A DNA stretch of 64,000 nt from Micromonospora tarapacensis (GCF_019697375.1 NZ_JAHCDI010000004.1:2281324-2345323); one strand, 5' to 3'. Positions 9,261-18,179 are shown, counted from the first letter of the stretch. The notes: a model not told the origin generated them from the letters alone. A program made the numbers and translations.

Positions 9261-10273
9261 GCCGCACTTCCCTCGGTCAGCCAGCGCGGGTCCGGCTGGT
9301 CGTCCCACTGCAACCGGGCCACCGCGTCCAGCACCCGGTCGACCGAGGGCAGGTGGGTGTGTTCCAGCATCGGCGCCGGGTAGGGGATGTCCAGTCCGGA
9401 GACCCGCAGCACCGGCGCGTGCAGGGCGTGGAAGCAACGCTCCTGCACCCGGGCGGCGATCTCCGCGCCGACCCCGGCGAAGCCCTGCGCCTCCTGGATC
9501 ACCACGCACCGTCCGGTGCGCCGCACCGACTCGACGACGGTGGCGTCGTCGAACGGCACGATGGTGCGTACGTCCACCACCTCCAGGTCCCAACCCTCCT
9601 CGCGGGCGGCCTCGGCCGTCTCCAGCGCCACCGGGACCGCCGGCCCGTACGCGATCAGGGTGGCGTCGCGGCCGGGCCGGCGGACGACCGCCCGGCCGAA
9701 CGGCTCGGTACGCGCCGGCAGGGACGTCTCGGCGCCGGTGAAGTAGAGCTTCTTCGGCTCCATGAACACCACCGGGTCGGGATCGTCGATCGCCTCCCGC
9801 AGCAGGGAGTACGCGTCGTCCACGGTCGCCGGGGTGACCACCTTCAGCCCGGGGGTGTGCGCGTAGTACGCCTCGGAGGAGTCGCAGTGGTGCTCGACGC
9901 CACCGATGCCGCCGGCATACGGCACCCGGATCACCATCGGCACGCTCAGCGCCCCCCGGGTGCGGTTGCGCAGTTTCGCCACGTGCGAGGCGATCTGCTC
10001 GAACGCCGGGTACGCGAACGCGTCGAACTGCATCTCGACCACCGGGCGCAGGCCGGACATGGCCAGCCCGACGGCGAAGCCGACGATCCCGGCCTCGGCC
10101 AGCGGGGTGTCGAAGCACCGCTTGTCGCCGAAGCGCGCCTGCAACCCGTCGGTGATCCGGAAGACCCCACCGAGTTGCCCGACGTCCTCGCCGAAGACGA
10201 CGACCCGCTCGTCGTCGAGCATCGCGTCGGCGAGCGCGGCGTTGAGCGCCTTCGCCATGGTCATGGTGGCCAT
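9257..10273 (-). CDS. bkdB: 2-oxoacid dehydrogenase E1 component, beta subunit
   Basis: A 338-residue E1 beta. Family landmarks include the N-terminal ALADAMLDDERVVVFGEDVG, the FDTPLAEAGIVGFAVGLAMSG block, HHCDSSEAYYAHTPGLKVV and the C-terminal VQEAQGFAGVGAEIAARVQE-like segment followed by DIPYPAP. With E1 alpha it forms the thiamine-dependent decarboxylase heterotetramer. Start ATG 10273 overlaps the E1 alpha stop (ATGA), and its own stop overlaps the E2 start. Internal ATGs at codons 4 and 6 are alternatives. Confidence 0.93.
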   Translation of the reverse strand: MATMTMAKALNAALADAMLDDERVVVFGEDVGQLGGVFRITDGLQARFGDKRCFDTPLAEAGIVGFAVGLAMSGLRPVVEMQFDAFAYPAFEQIASHVAKLRNRTRGALSVPMVIRVPYAGGIGGVEHHCDSSEAYYAHTPGLKVVTPATVDDAYSLLREAIDDPDPVVFMEPKKLYFTGAETSLPARTEPFGRAVVRRPGRDATLIAYGPAVPVALETAEAAREEGWDLEVVDVRTIVPFDDATVVESVRRTGRCVVIQEAQGFAGVGAEIAARVQERCFHALHAPVLRVSGLDIPYPAPMLEHTHLPSVDRVLDAVARLQWDDQPDPRWLTEGSAA

Positions 10274-11331
10274 CAGGCGTCCTCCTCCGTCGCCGCGGCC
10301 AGTTCGGCGCGGACCTGCTCGCGCTGCTCCACCAGTTGCGGGGTCGGCTGCGCGTAGACGTGGTCGAAGAGGCTGAGCGGGTCGACCGTGGGCTGGGCGC
10401 TCATCCGTTCGCGCAGCCGCGCGGCGTACGCCTCGGCCTGGCCGGCGATCACGGCGACGGCGTCGTCGTCGAGCACGTCCCGCCCCCGCAGGTAGCGCTC
10501 CAGCCGGCTGACCGGGTCGCGGTCGCGCCACGCCTCGACCTCGTCGGCGTCGCGGTAGCGCGTCGCGTCGTCGGCATTGGTGTGCGGCTCCATCCGGTAG
10601 GTGTGCGCCTCCACCAGGAACGGGCCCCGGCCGGCGCGGGCGTGCGCGACCGCCCGGTCGAGCACGGCGAGCACGGCCACCGGGTCGTTGCCGTCGACCT
10701 GCTCGCTCGGCACGCCGTAGCCGACGCCCTTGTAGGCCAGCGCGGGGGCCGCGGTCTGCCGGGACAGCGGGACGCTGATCGCGTACCGGTTGTTCTGGAC
10801 GAAGTAGACGACCGGCGCCTTGAACACGGCGGCGAAGTTGACGCCCTCGTGGAAGTCGCCCTCGCTGGTCGCGCCGTCGCCGATGTAGACCAGCGCCACG
10901 GTGTCGCGCCCCTGGTACGACTCGCCGTACGCCAGGCCGGCGGCGTGCACGCACTGGGTCGCCAGCGGGGTGCACTGCGGGGCGGTACGGGTGGCGGCCG
11001 GGTCGTAGCCGCAGTGCCAGTCGCCCCGTAGCAGGGTGAGCACCTCGACCGGGTCGATGCCGCGGGCGGTCAGGGCCATCGACTCGCGGTAGGTGGGGAA
11101 CACCCAGTCGTCGTCGCGCAGCGCGAGTACCCCGCCGACCTGGCAGGCCTCCTGACCCCGGGAGGACGGGTAGACGGCGAGCCGACCCTGCTTGGTCAGC
11201 GCGGTTGCCTGCGTGTCGAAGCGCCGGCCGACGACCATCCGCCGGTACATCTCCAGCAGCGTCTCGACGGGCGGCTCGGGGTAGTCGGCACGCGGCGGCA
11301 GCAGGCTGCCGTCCGGGCTCAGCAGCCGCAC
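10273..11331 (-). CDS. bkdA: 2-oxoacid dehydrogenase E1 component, alpha subunit (5' end probably frameshifted)
   Basis: 352 residues are readable from GTG 11331. The thiamine-diphosphate motif runs from GDGATSEGDFHEG to FVQNN, and the family segment SSRGQEACQVG is present. The GTG at 11331 has no convincing ribosome site. The same frame is open well upstream (reading PRRGRPATPAAPDPAAILL) but has no start there. A GTG at 11438 with a perfect AGGAGG lies in another frame and reads VTTIPQAARR. Adding one C in the GGCCCGC stretch near 11413 would join the two into VTTIPQAAPQGIPRRGRP. The natural gene is therefore probably 10273-11438, with a one-base loss in this sequence. Confidence 0.88.
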   Translation of the reverse strand: MRLLSPDGSLLPPRADYPEPPVETLLEMYRRMVVGRRFDTQATALTKQGRLAVYPSSRGQEACQVGGVLALRDDDWVFPTYRESMALTARGIDPVEVLTLLRGDWHCGYDPAATRTAPQCTPLATQCVHAAGLAYGESYQGRDTVALVYIGDGATSEGDFHEGVNFAAVFKAPVVYFVQNNRYAISVPLSRQTAAPALAYKGVGYGVPSEQVDGNDPVAVLAVLDRAVAHARAGRGPFLVEAHTYRMEPHTNADDATRYRDADEVEAWRDRDPVSRLERYLRGRDVLDDDAVAVIAGQAEAYAARLRERMSAQPTVDPLSLFDHVYAQPTPQLVEQREQVRAELAAATEEDA

Positions 11332-11445
11332 CGGTTCGGCCTGGGGCAGCAGGATCGCGGCGGGGTCGGGCGCGGCCGGGGTGGCCGGCCGGCCCCTGCG
11401 GGGGATGCCCTGCGGGCCGCCTGGGGGATCGTCGTCACGGCGGAA

Positions 11446-11451
11446 CCTCCT
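11446..11451 (-). promoter_or_regulatory. Shine-Dalgarno site of the bkd operon
   Basis: AGGAGG on the minus strand, seven bases before GTG 11438. It argues that translation of E1 alpha begins at 11438 rather than at the first in-frame GTG, 11331. Confidence 0.6.
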
Positions 11452-11480
11452 GGACGTGTGGTGGCCCTATGCTCCTGCTG

Positions 11481-11497
11481 TTGAATGATTGACTCAA
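11481..11497. promoter_or_regulatory. Candidate Lrp/AsnC operator between bkd operon and its regulator
   Basis: The imperfect palindrome TTGAATGATTGACTCAA pairs at six of eight positions and is A/T-rich against a G/C-rich background. It sits in the divergent gap about 45 bases before the regulator start. Lrp-family proteins usually bind such sites next to their own gene; binding here is inferred. Confidence 0.45.
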
Positions 11498-11542
11498 GAT
11501 GCCGGTCGAACGCGGGATGAATGGCATCAGGAGGAGGAATCG

Positions 11543-12049
11543 ATGGACCAAGAGGCCGCCGACGGGCCGGACCGGCCGGGTGGAACGGGACGTTCGGCCG
11601 TGGCACTCGACGAGGTGGACCGGCGCATCCTCGACGAGCTGACCCGCGACGGGCGGATCTCCATCCGGACACTGGCCGAACGGGTGCACGTCTCGCGCAC
11701 CAACGCGTACGCCCGGGTGGAGCGGCTGCTGCGCGACGCAGTGATCACCGGGTTCGCGGCGCGGGTCGCGCCGGAGGCGGCCGGCCTGGGCACCTCGGCA
11801 TACATCGCGTTGACGATCAGGCAGAACACCTGGCGCGAGGTGTCGGCCGAGCTGGCCCGGGTGCGCTACGTCGAGCACGTGGCGCTGCTCAGTGGCGAGC
11901 ACGACGTGCTCGCACTGGTCCGGGCACCGGACAACGCCACCCTGCGGGACGTGGTGCTGGACCGGGTGCAGCGCATCGCCGGGGTGCTGGCCACCCGCAG
12001 CTGGCTGGTCTTCGAGGAGTACGACGGGACGCGCAGCCCGTGGGGATAG
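11543..12049 (+). CDS. Lrp/AsnC-family transcriptional regulator
   Basis: A 168-residue protein. The N-terminal helix-turn-helix reads LDEVDRRILDELTRDGRIS...TLAERVHVSRTNAYARVERL at about residues 22-65. The C-terminal RAM/AsnC ligand domain is at about 85-160 (SAYIALTIRQ, VEHVALLSGEHDVLALV). The gene is divergent from the branched-chain-type dehydrogenase operon, and by family precedent it probably controls that operon in response to an amino or keto acid. Start ATG 11543 has AGGAGGAGG upstream; an in-frame ATG at 11489 lies before that ribosome site and is rejected. Confidence 0.9.
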   Translation: MDQEAADGPDRPGGTGRSAVALDEVDRRILDELTRDGRISIRTLAERVHVSRTNAYARVERLLRDAVITGFAARVAPEAAGLGTSAYIALTIRQNTWREVSAELARVRYVEHVALLSGEHDVLALVRAPDNATLRDVVLDRVQRIAGVLATRSWLVFEEYDGTRSPWG

Positions 12050-12062
12050 CCCCCGCGGTGGC

Positions 12063-13034
12063 TCAGCGCTCGGGCGGGGACTCCAGCCCCTCCCGGTCGG
12101 CCAGCTCCAGCAGCGCGTCCAGCCGGAAGTGCCGCTCGTCCAGGCCGGCGTGCGGGTCACCGCGGTCGGCGAAGCGGCCCGGCATGGTGGTCACGTCGAA
12201 GTCCTCCGGCCGGGCGTCGGGCAGCTCGGCCCAGTCCAGGGGCGCGGATACCAGCGCGGCCGGCGTCGGGCGGATGGAGTACGCCGAGGTCATCGTGTGG
12301 TCCCGGGCCATCTGGTTGTAGTCGACGAAGACCGGTCGGTCCCGCTGGTCCCGCCACCAGGTGGTGGTGACCAGGTCCGGCCGGCGCCGCTGCATCTCGC
12401 GGCCGAGCGCCAGCACGGCCCGGCGGCAGTCGCCGAAGCTCCAGCGGGGCTCGATGGGGACGTAGACGTGCAGGCCCCGCCCCCCGGTGGTCTTCGGATA
12501 GCCGACCAGGCCCAGCTCGTCGAGGAAGGCGCGCACCTCGTGCGCCACCGGCACCACCTGGTCGAACCCCACGCCGGGCAGCGGGTCCAGGTCGATGCGC
12601 AGCTGATCCGGCCGCTCGACGTCGGCGCTGGTCACCGGCCAGGGATGGAAGCGCAGCGTGCCCAGGTTGACGGCCCAGACCACCACGGCCAGCTCGCCCG
12701 GCGCGACCTCGTCCGCCGTCCGGCCGCTGGGGAAGGTGATGTGCGCGGTGCCGACCCAGTCGGGCGCGCCCGCCGGCACCCGCTTCTGGTAGAAGGCCTC
12801 GCCCCGGTTGTCCTGCCGGGTGGCGATCGTCGCGCCCTCGAAGACCCCGCGAGGCCACCTTTCCAGCATGGTCGGCCGGTCCCGCAGCGCGCGCAGGATG
12901 CCGTCGCCGACGGCGAGGAAATAGCGCACCACGTCGAGCTTGGTCAACCCCCGCTCCGGGAAGTACGGCTTGTCCGGGCTGGAGACGCGGACGGTCCGCC
13001 GCCCCACCTGGATCTCCTCTGCCGCCGTCGCCAC
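12063..13034 (-). CDS. LigD-type DNA polymerase/primase domain protein (NHEJ)
   Basis: A 323-residue stand-alone polymerase domain of the LigD (archaeo-eukaryotic primase) family. Seen: SSPDKPYFPE at the start, the metal-binding LRIDLDPLPG motif, YPKTTGGRGLHVYVPI and a late DYNQMARDHTM...YSIRPTPAALVSAPL block, all typical of LigD PolDom. Such proteins add nucleotides during non-homologous end joining with Ku and a ligase, neither of which is in the window. Start GTG 13034 lies behind a GCAGGT; frame-open sequence to 13151 is Arg/Pro-rich and unlike the family. It converges on the Lrp gene with only 13 bases between stops. Confidence 0.88.
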   Translation of the reverse strand: MATAAEEIQVGRRTVRVSSPDKPYFPERGLTKLDVVRYFLAVGDGILRALRDRPTMLERWPRGVFEGATIATRQDNRGEAFYQKRVPAGAPDWVGTAHITFPSGRTADEVAPGELAVVVWAVNLGTLRFHPWPVTSADVERPDQLRIDLDPLPGVGFDQVVPVAHEVRAFLDELGLVGYPKTTGGRGLHVYVPIEPRWSFGDCRRAVLALGREMQRRRPDLVTTTWWRDQRDRPVFVDYNQMARDHTMTSAYSIRPTPAALVSAPLDWAELPDARPEDFDVTTMPGRFADRGDPHAGLDERHFRLDALLELADREGLESPPER

Positions 13035-13207
13035 ACCTGCGAGGGTACGGTGCGGGGGCCCACCGGCCGGCGCCGAGCTGGGGCGGTTCCCCGCTCGGCG
13101 CGTCGGTCGTCGGCTCCGGCCACCGGTCGGCGACGCCCGGCCCCTCCACACGGTGCCGCTTGACCGCCCGGAGGCGGCCGGAAATCGGGTCCCCGACCTC
13201 GCGTCGG

Positions 13208-13447
13208 TCAGCCGTTCTCCCGTTGCAGGCGCGCGACGAGCAGCTGCTTGCCCTGCTCGCCCGCCTTACGGTTGTTCTCCTGGATCTTGCGGAACCAGTT
13301 GCCGAGTTCCGCGTCACCCCGGGCGTCCGCGTCGGCGATGTACGTCTCCAGATGCCAGATGTTCTCCAGTGACATCTGCAACGCGTGGATCAGGTCGTAG
13401 TTCTTGTCCTTCACCGGACTGGCCGGCTGCTTCACCATCGTGGCCAC
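13208..13447 (-). CDS. Conserved-looking small acidic/basic protein of unknown function
   Basis: A 79-residue protein without signal or membrane segment, predicted all-helical (NYDLIHALQMSLENIWHLETYI, then EAELGNWFRKIQ-like and QENNRKAGEQGKQLLVARL segments). I do not recognise a named family. The start is GTG 13447, with GGAGG six bases upstream; an ATG three codons later is possible. It lies between two unrelated minus-strand genes and is probably transcribed on its own or with the LigD-like gene. Confidence 0.7.
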   Translation of the reverse strand: MATMVKQPASPVKDKNYDLIHALQMSLENIWHLETYIADADARGDAELGNWFRKIQENNRKAGEQGKQLLVARLQRENG

Positions 13448-13544
13448 ATCTCACCTCCAGCTAGCTGCGTCGGCTTCCCGGCCGCTTACCCCGCGACGGC
13501 GACGGCACACGCGGGCAACGCCCCTGAACTGGGTGCACACGCGC

Positions 13545-14384
13545 TCACCCGGTGGGCAGGATCCGGCGCCACGCCGGTGGCGTCGCCCGCGGCTGCCACT
13601 CGCGCGGGTACCCGACCGAGACCTCCTCGAAGCGCACCCCGTCGTAGCGGGTGGTGCGCGGGATGTGCAGATGGCCGTAGACCACCACGACGGCGTGGAA
13701 GCGTCGGTGCCATTCGGCGGTGGACTCCGTACCGCACCACTGGGCGAAGATCGGATATCGCAGGATCCGGGTCGGTTCCCGGACCAGCGGCCAGTGGTTG
13801 ACCAGCACGGTCGGCAGCCCGGCGGGCCCCTCGGCCAGGCGCCGGGCCGTCGCGGCGACCCGCTGCGCGCACCAGGCCGAACGGCTCGGATAGGGGTCGG
13901 GGTGCAGCAGGAACTCGTCGGTGCAGACGATGCCGGTGCGGTACGCCTCCGCCAGGGCCGCCTCCGGGGTGTCCAGACCTTCCGGACGCCAGCTGTGGTC
14001 ATAGAGCAGGAACAGCGGTGCCACCAACACCGGCCCACCCGGCCCCCGCCAGACCGGATACGGGTCCTCCGGGGTGAGCACACCCAGACGCCGGCACAAC
14101 TCGACCAGGTGCCGGTAGCGTGCCACGCCCCGTAGCCGCACCGGATCCGACGGCGGGGTCCACAGCTCGTGGTTGCCGGGGGCCCAGACGACGGTGCCGA
14201 AGCGACGCCTCAGCATGGTCAGCGCCCACTCGATCTGGCCCACCGTGTCACCGACGTCGCCGGCGACCAGCAGCCAGTCGTCCGGTGACTCGGGGCGCAG
14301 CGCCTCGACAACCGCCCGATTGGCCGGGTGACCCACGTGCAGGTCGCTGATCGCGAGCAGACTTCCCCCGCCCTGGGCCGCCAT
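13545..14384 (-). CDS. Calcineurin-like metallophosphoesterase
   Basis: A 279-residue protein with the full set of metallophosphoesterase motifs in order: AISDLHVGH near residue 9, VAGDVGDT, APGNHELW, VNHWPLV and YGHLHIPRT. These bind a dinuclear metal centre. No signal peptide, so cytoplasmic. The substrate cannot be told; family members cleave phosphomonoesters, diesters or cyclic nucleotides. Start ATG 14384; the open frame upstream to 14702 is antisense to the glyA leader and is rejected. Confidence 0.88.
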   Translation of the reverse strand: MAAQGGGSLLAISDLHVGHPANRAVVEALRPESPDDWLLVAGDVGDTVGQIEWALTMLRRRFGTVVWAPGNHELWTPPSDPVRLRGVARYRHLVELCRRLGVLTPEDPYPVWRGPGGPVLVAPLFLLYDHSWRPEGLDTPEAALAEAYRTGIVCTDEFLLHPDPYPSRSAWCAQRVAATARRLAEGPAGLPTVLVNHWPLVREPTRILRYPIFAQWCGTESTAEWHRRFHAVVVVYGHLHIPRTTRYDGVRFEEVSVGYPREWQPRATPPAWRRILPTG

Positions 14385-14470
14385 GCGCCGATCGTAGGCG
14401 GACCGGTGGGCGGTGGCGAGGGGCCGCCCGGCCGGTGCGCGGATGCCCGACGTCGGACCCGGTAGGATCG

Positions 14471-14555
14471 GCGGGGGCCGTGACTGGCGCGTGGGGATGG
14501 AGCACCATCGGGAAGCGGTCCCGTCATGAGGACGCATGCCGAGCGCCTGGGCCTT
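14471..14555 (+). ncRNA. ZTP (pfl) riboswitch upstream of glyA
   Basis: The leader contains the conserved pfl-motif blocks in the right order: CCGTGACTGGCG at 14479-14489, a GTGG...CACC pairing that continues into CGGGAAGCGG, a variable stem, and the hallmark CGCCTGGGC at 14545-14553. The RNA class senses ZTP/ZMP, a signal of 10-formyl-tetrahydrofolate shortage, and commonly controls folate and one-carbon genes such as glyA. It ends about 15 bases before the glyA Shine-Dalgarno, so translational or anti-termination control are both possible. This fixes the glyA start downstream of it. Confidence 0.88.
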
Positions 14556-14577
14556 CCGCACGTCACCTGGAGGTCGC

Positions 14578-16014
14578 ATGTCGCGCAACGCCGAGTCCAC
14601 CGCCTTCCGCAGCGCCCTGGAGGTGATCCGCGGCGTCGAGCCGCGGGTGGCCGACGCGATCGGGGCCGAGCTGGCCGACCAGCGCGAGTCGCTCAAGCTC
14701 ATCGCCAGCGAGAACTACGCCTCTCCCGCCACCCTGCTGGCCATGGGCAACTGGCTCAGCGACAAGTACGCCGAGGGCACCGTCGGGCGCCGGTTCTACG
14801 CCGGCTGCCAGAACGTGGACACCGTCGAGGCGCTCGCCGCCGAGCACGCCCGGGAGCTGTTCGGCGCGGCACACGCGTACGCGCAGCCGCACTCGGGGAT
14901 CGACGCCAATCTGGTGGCGTTCTGGGCGATCCTGGCCGACCGGGTCGAGGCACCGGCGCTGCGGCGGGCGCAGGCTCGCCACGTCAACGACCTGACCGAG
15001 GCGGACTGGTTCACGCTCCGGCGCGAGCTGGGCGACCAGCGGATGCTCGGCATGTCGCTGGACGCCGGAGGTCACCTCACCCACGGCTTCCGGCCGAACA
15101 TCTCCGGCAAGATGTTCGACCAGCGCAGCTACGGCACGGACCCGGCCACCGGCCTGGTCGACTACGACAGGGTCGCCGAGGCGGCCCGCGAATTCCGGCC
15201 GCTGGTGCTGGTCGCCGGGTACTCGGCGTACCCACGCAAGGTCAACTTCCGGATCATGCGGGAGATCGCCGACTCGGTCGGCGCCACCTTCATGGTCGAC
15301 ATGGCGCACTTCGCCGGCCTGGTCGCCGGCCGGGTCTTCACCGGCGACTTCGACCCGGTGCCGCACGCCCACATCGTCACCACCACCACCCACAAGTCGC
15401 TGCGCGGCCCGCGCGGCGGCCTGGTGCTCTGCGGCCCGGAGCTGGCCGACCAGGTCGACCGGGGCTGCCCGATGGTGCTCGGCGGCCCGCTGCCGCACGT
15501 GATGGCCGCCAAGGCCGTCGCCCTGGCCGAGGCCCGCCGTCCCGACTTCGCCGACTACGCCCGGCGCATCGTCGACAACGCGCAGGCGCTGGCCGAGGGG
15601 CTGCTGAGGCGCGGCGCCTCGCTGGTCACCGGCGGCACCGACAACCACCTGGTGCTGATCGACGTCACCGGGTACGGCCTGACCGGTCGGCAGGCCGAGC
15701 AGGCGCTGCTGGACTCCGGCATCGTCACCAACCGCAACGCGGTGCCGCAGGACCCGAACGGGGCCTGGTACACCTCCGGCATCCGCATCGGCACGCCGGC
15801 CCTGACCACGCGTGGCCTGGGCACCGCCGAGATGGACACCACGGCCGAGCTGATGCACACCGTGCTCAGCCAGACCAGCGCCGCGGCGAACCCGGACGGC
15901 ACGGCCTCCAAGGCGAAGTACGCGCTCGACCCGGCCCTCGCGGACAAGGTCGGCCGCCAGGCCGGCGAACTGCTCGCCGGCTTCCCGCTCTACCCCGGCG
16001 TCCAGCTCGGCTGA
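14578..16014 (+). CDS. glyA: Serine hydroxymethyltransferase
   Basis: A 478-residue PLP enzyme interconverting serine plus tetrahydrofolate with glycine plus methylene-tetrahydrofolate. Seen: [13 protein letters not shown], the substrate-binding [27 protein letters not shown], and the PLP-lysine motif [17 protein letters not shown]. The protein is longer than the usual 415-435 residues. The extra length is partly an insertion around residues 130-165 ([18 protein letters not shown]), a feature of one actinobacterial SHMT subgroup. Start ATG 14578, with GGAGG at 14569-14573. Regulated by the upstream ZTP riboswitch. Confidence 0.95.
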   Translation: MSRNAESTAFRSALEVIRGVEPRVADAIGAELADQRESLKLIASENYASPATLLAMGNWLSDKYAEGTVGRRFYAGCQNVDTVEALAAEHARELFGAAHAYAQPHSGIDANLVAFWAILADRVEAPALRRAQARHVNDLTEADWFTLRRELGDQRMLGMSLDAGGHLTHGFRPNISGKMFDQRSYGTDPATGLVDYDRVAEAAREFRPLVLVAGYSAYPRKVNFRIMREIADSVGATFMVDMAHFAGLVAGRVFTGDFDPVPHAHIVTTTTHKSLRGPRGGLVLCGPELADQVDRGCPMVLGGPLPHVMAAKAVALAEARRPDFADYARRIVDNAQALAEGLLRRGASLVTGGTDNHLVLIDVTGYGLTGRQAEQALLDSGIVTNRNAVPQDPNGAWYTSGIRIGTPALTTRGLGTAEMDTTAELMHTVLSQTSAAANPDGTASKAKYALDPALADKVGRQAGELLAGFPLYPGVQLG

Positions 16015-16065
16015 GCCGCCGGGAGCCCGGCGGCCGGGGTCACCCCGGGTGTGGTCCTACGCGGC

Positions 16066-16106
16066 CCCTGTCGAGCTGAGCGCGCGAACGGTTCAGCTCG
16101 ACAGGG
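16066..16106. terminator. Strong bidirectional terminator after glyA
   Basis: A perfect 14-bp inverted repeat: CCCTGTCGAGCTGA at 16066-16079 and TCAGCTCGACAGGG at 16093-16106, with a 13-base loop. It lies between convergent genes. Confidence 0.85.
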
Positions 16107-16140
16107 CGCGAGGTGACAGTCTCCTCCGCGCCCGCCGCGT

Positions 16141-16392
16141 TCAGCTCAGCGGGCGCTTCAGGTGGTAGCGATGCACCTCGGTGCTGCCCTGCACGTTGTT
16201 CACGTCCTCGGCCGCGGAGACGAGCTCCCAGCCGTCCCGCCCGGCGCGGTTGAGGTGCGCGATGGCGGTGTCGCCGTACGCCGTGATGTCCTTGCGGGAC
16301 CCGTCGGGGCCGTACCAGACGAACGAGACGAGGAAATTGCGGCCCTGCCCCTGGTAACGGCGGACCAGCAGGGCGTACTCCCAGGCAACCAT
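16141..16392 (-). CDS. Small protein of unknown function (DUF4177-like)
   Basis: An 83-residue protein: MVAWEYALLVRRYQG at the start, then VSFVWYGPDGSRKDITAYG, and HLNRAGRDGWELVSAAEDV near the middle. The pattern of a WEY start and a GWELVS segment is that of the DUF4177 family, whose function is unknown. Start ATG 16392 has GGGCGGC upstream; ATG 16401 adds three residues. No membrane segment. Confidence 0.75.
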   Translation of the reverse strand: MVAWEYALLVRRYQGQGRNFLVSFVWYGPDGSRKDITAYGDTAIAHLNRAGRDGWELVSAAEDVNNVQGSTEVHRYHLKRPLS

Positions 16393-16546
16393 GCCGCCCA
16401 TTATGACCGTCCAACCAGGACGGGGGCAGTGCGGCGGTGACACGTTGCAAACCGGTGAACGCAATGAGTCGCCGTCGGCGCCGTCCCATTCCCGTGCCGA
16501 GCGTGCCGGGGTCCCCGGGTGGGGTCACCTGGCGTACCGTCGGGAG

Positions 16547-16945
16547 GTGGCCAGTTGGGACGACGTACGCCGGATCGCGCTGGGCCTGCCGGAGACCAGC
16601 GAGCGGCCCTCCTACGACGGAGTGGCCGCCTGGCGGGTGAAGGACAAGGCCTTCGTCTGGGAGCGACCGCTGCGCGGCAGGGAACTCGAAGCCTTCGGCG
16701 CGGCTGCGCCCGACGGTCCGATCCTCGGCGTGCGGGTGGCCGACCTCGGCGTCAAGGAGGCACTGCTCGCCGACGACCCGAGCCGCTTCTTCACCACCCC
16801 GCACTTCGACGGTTACCCGGCCGTGCTGGTCCGGCTGGACCGGATCGAGCTCGCCGAGCTGACCGAGCTGATCGTGGAGGCCTGGTACGCCCGGGCCCCG
16901 AAGCGGCTCGCCGCGGCGTACGACGCCGAGACGGCACGCCCGTGA
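16547..16945 (+). CDS. MmcQ/YjbR family protein
   Basis: A 132-residue protein matching the MmcQ/YjbR fold: WDDVRRIALGLPETSERPSY at the N-terminus, AWRVKDKAFVWERPL, then DPSRFFTTPHFDGYPAVLVRLD and the C-terminal helix AWYARAPKRLAAAY. Members have a CyaY-like or double-wing DNA-binding fold with unknown function. Start GTG 16547 has a GGGAG directly adjacent, which is closer than ideal. The open frame upstream gives a longer N-terminus that is not family-like. Its stop overlaps the next start (GTGA), so the two genes are coupled. Confidence 0.8.
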   Translation: MASWDDVRRIALGLPETSERPSYDGVAAWRVKDKAFVWERPLRGRELEAFGAAAPDGPILGVRVADLGVKEALLADDPSRFFTTPHFDGYPAVLVRLDRIELAELTELIVEAWYARAPKRLAAAYDAETARP

Positions 16946-17877
16946 TCAGCCCTTCGGCGACCACCGAGGTGCGCGCGTTGCGCCGCATCGGTGACGCCGC
17001 CCCACACAGCGCCTTCACCGACCTGGTCCGGCACGCCGACGCCTGGTTCTGCGCGTTCCGCCAGGGCCGGTCACACCTGTCCGACGACGGCGTGCTGCGG
17101 GTGTTGACCTCCCCCGACGCTCGGTCGTGGCGGACCGCGGCCGTCCTCGACCGGCCCGGCGCCGACCTGCGCGACCCACGCTTCGTGGCGCGCTCCGACG
17201 GACGGTTGCAGCTGCTGGCCGCCGCCGCGACCGGCACGCCGAAACGATTCCGGACGGTCGCCTCGGTCAGCGACGACGGTCACCGGTGGAACGACCTCCG
17301 GCCGGTCGGCGAGGCGGACGTCTGGGTCTGGCAGGCCACCTGGCAGGGCGACGTGATGTACGGCGTCGGCTACGCCACCCGGGAGCCAAGGTTCGTCCGG
17401 CTCTACCGCAGCGAGGACGGCTTCGACCTGCGGCCGGTGGTGCCGACCCTCTTCTCCGACGGGTATCCGAACGAGTCCGGGCTGGTCTTCGAGCCCGACG
17501 GCACCGCCACCTGCCTGCTGCGGCGCGACGGTGGCACGGCCACCGCCCAACTCGGCCGGGCCCGCCCGCCCTACCGGGAATGGACCTGGACGGATCTCGG
17601 CGTCCGGGTGGGCGGGCCGGCGCTGCACCGGTTGCCCGACGGCACACTCGTCGCCGGCGTACGGCTGCACGACGGCCAGGTACGGACCGCGATCTGCGTG
17701 GTGGACGTGGCCCGGGGGCGGCTGCGGGAGCTGGTGGCCCTACCCTCGGGCGGCGACTGCAGCTACCCCGGTCTGGCCTGGCACGACGACCTGCTCCACG
17801 TCAGCTACTACTCCTCGCACGAGGGGCGCAGCTGCGTCTACCTGGCCGAGGTCGGCCTCGGGCCGCGGCCACTCTGA
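16942..17877 (+). CDS. Sialidase/BNR-like beta-propeller glycosidase-related protein
   Basis: A 311-residue protein without a signal peptide. It shows repeated propeller strands: SHLSDDGVLRVLTSPDARSW, an Asp-box-like SVSDDGHRWNDL near residue 115, LYRSEDGFDL, and a terminal GGDCSYPGLAWHDDLLHVSYYSSHEG. The last block resembles the final strands of exo-alpha-sialidase-like proteins. It likely binds or trims a glycan, but catalytic residues were not mapped and cytoplasmic location is unexplained. Start GTG 16942 overlaps the stop of the MmcQ/YjbR gene. Confidence 0.7.
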   Translation: MISPSATTEVRALRRIGDAAPHSAFTDLVRHADAWFCAFRQGRSHLSDDGVLRVLTSPDARSWRTAAVLDRPGADLRDPRFVARSDGRLQLLAAAATGTPKRFRTVASVSDDGHRWNDLRPVGEADVWVWQATWQGDVMYGVGYATREPRFVRLYRSEDGFDLRPVVPTLFSDGYPNESGLVFEPDGTATCLLRRDGGTATAQLGRARPPYREWTWTDLGVRVGGPALHRLPDGTLVAGVRLHDGQVRTAICVVDVARGRLRELVALPSGGDCSYPGLAWHDDLLHVSYYSSHEGRSCVYLAEVGLGPRPL

Positions 17878-18179
17878 TCGGTGGCGGCCGGCAGCGGGCC
17901 GACAGCCGGCCTCGGTCAGCGAGAACAGCGGGCCGGTCATGAGATCGCCACCTCCACCATCCCAACGTCGTTACGGCGCGAACGAGCCCGCAGCGCGCGT
18001 CCCTGCGGGTACTGCGGGAACCCTACGGCAGCCTCGACGGGCATTGCTTCATGCAAATGGATGCACGAAAGAGCGGGTGGCGGGATTGTCGGCGGCGCGT
18101 GCGGCGCGGACGATCAATTCCGTGTGTCAGCGATCAGTGAGCGGGCAGACACCTGCTGTGCGCGACTCTGGCGCCCCGC
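17878..18179. other. Intergenic region at left edge of the polyketide cluster
   Basis: A 302-base gap between convergent genes. It contains an inverted repeat, TTCATGCA at 18048-18055 and TGCACGAA at 18062-18069 (seven of eight pairs), in a locally A/T-richer patch. No clear terminator hairpin or gene was recognised. Confidence 0.4.

Noticed and set aside
14536..14577. Extended N-terminus for glyA from ATG 14536
   Set aside because: It lies within the ZTP riboswitch and before the GGAGG site; ATG 14578 fits the family.
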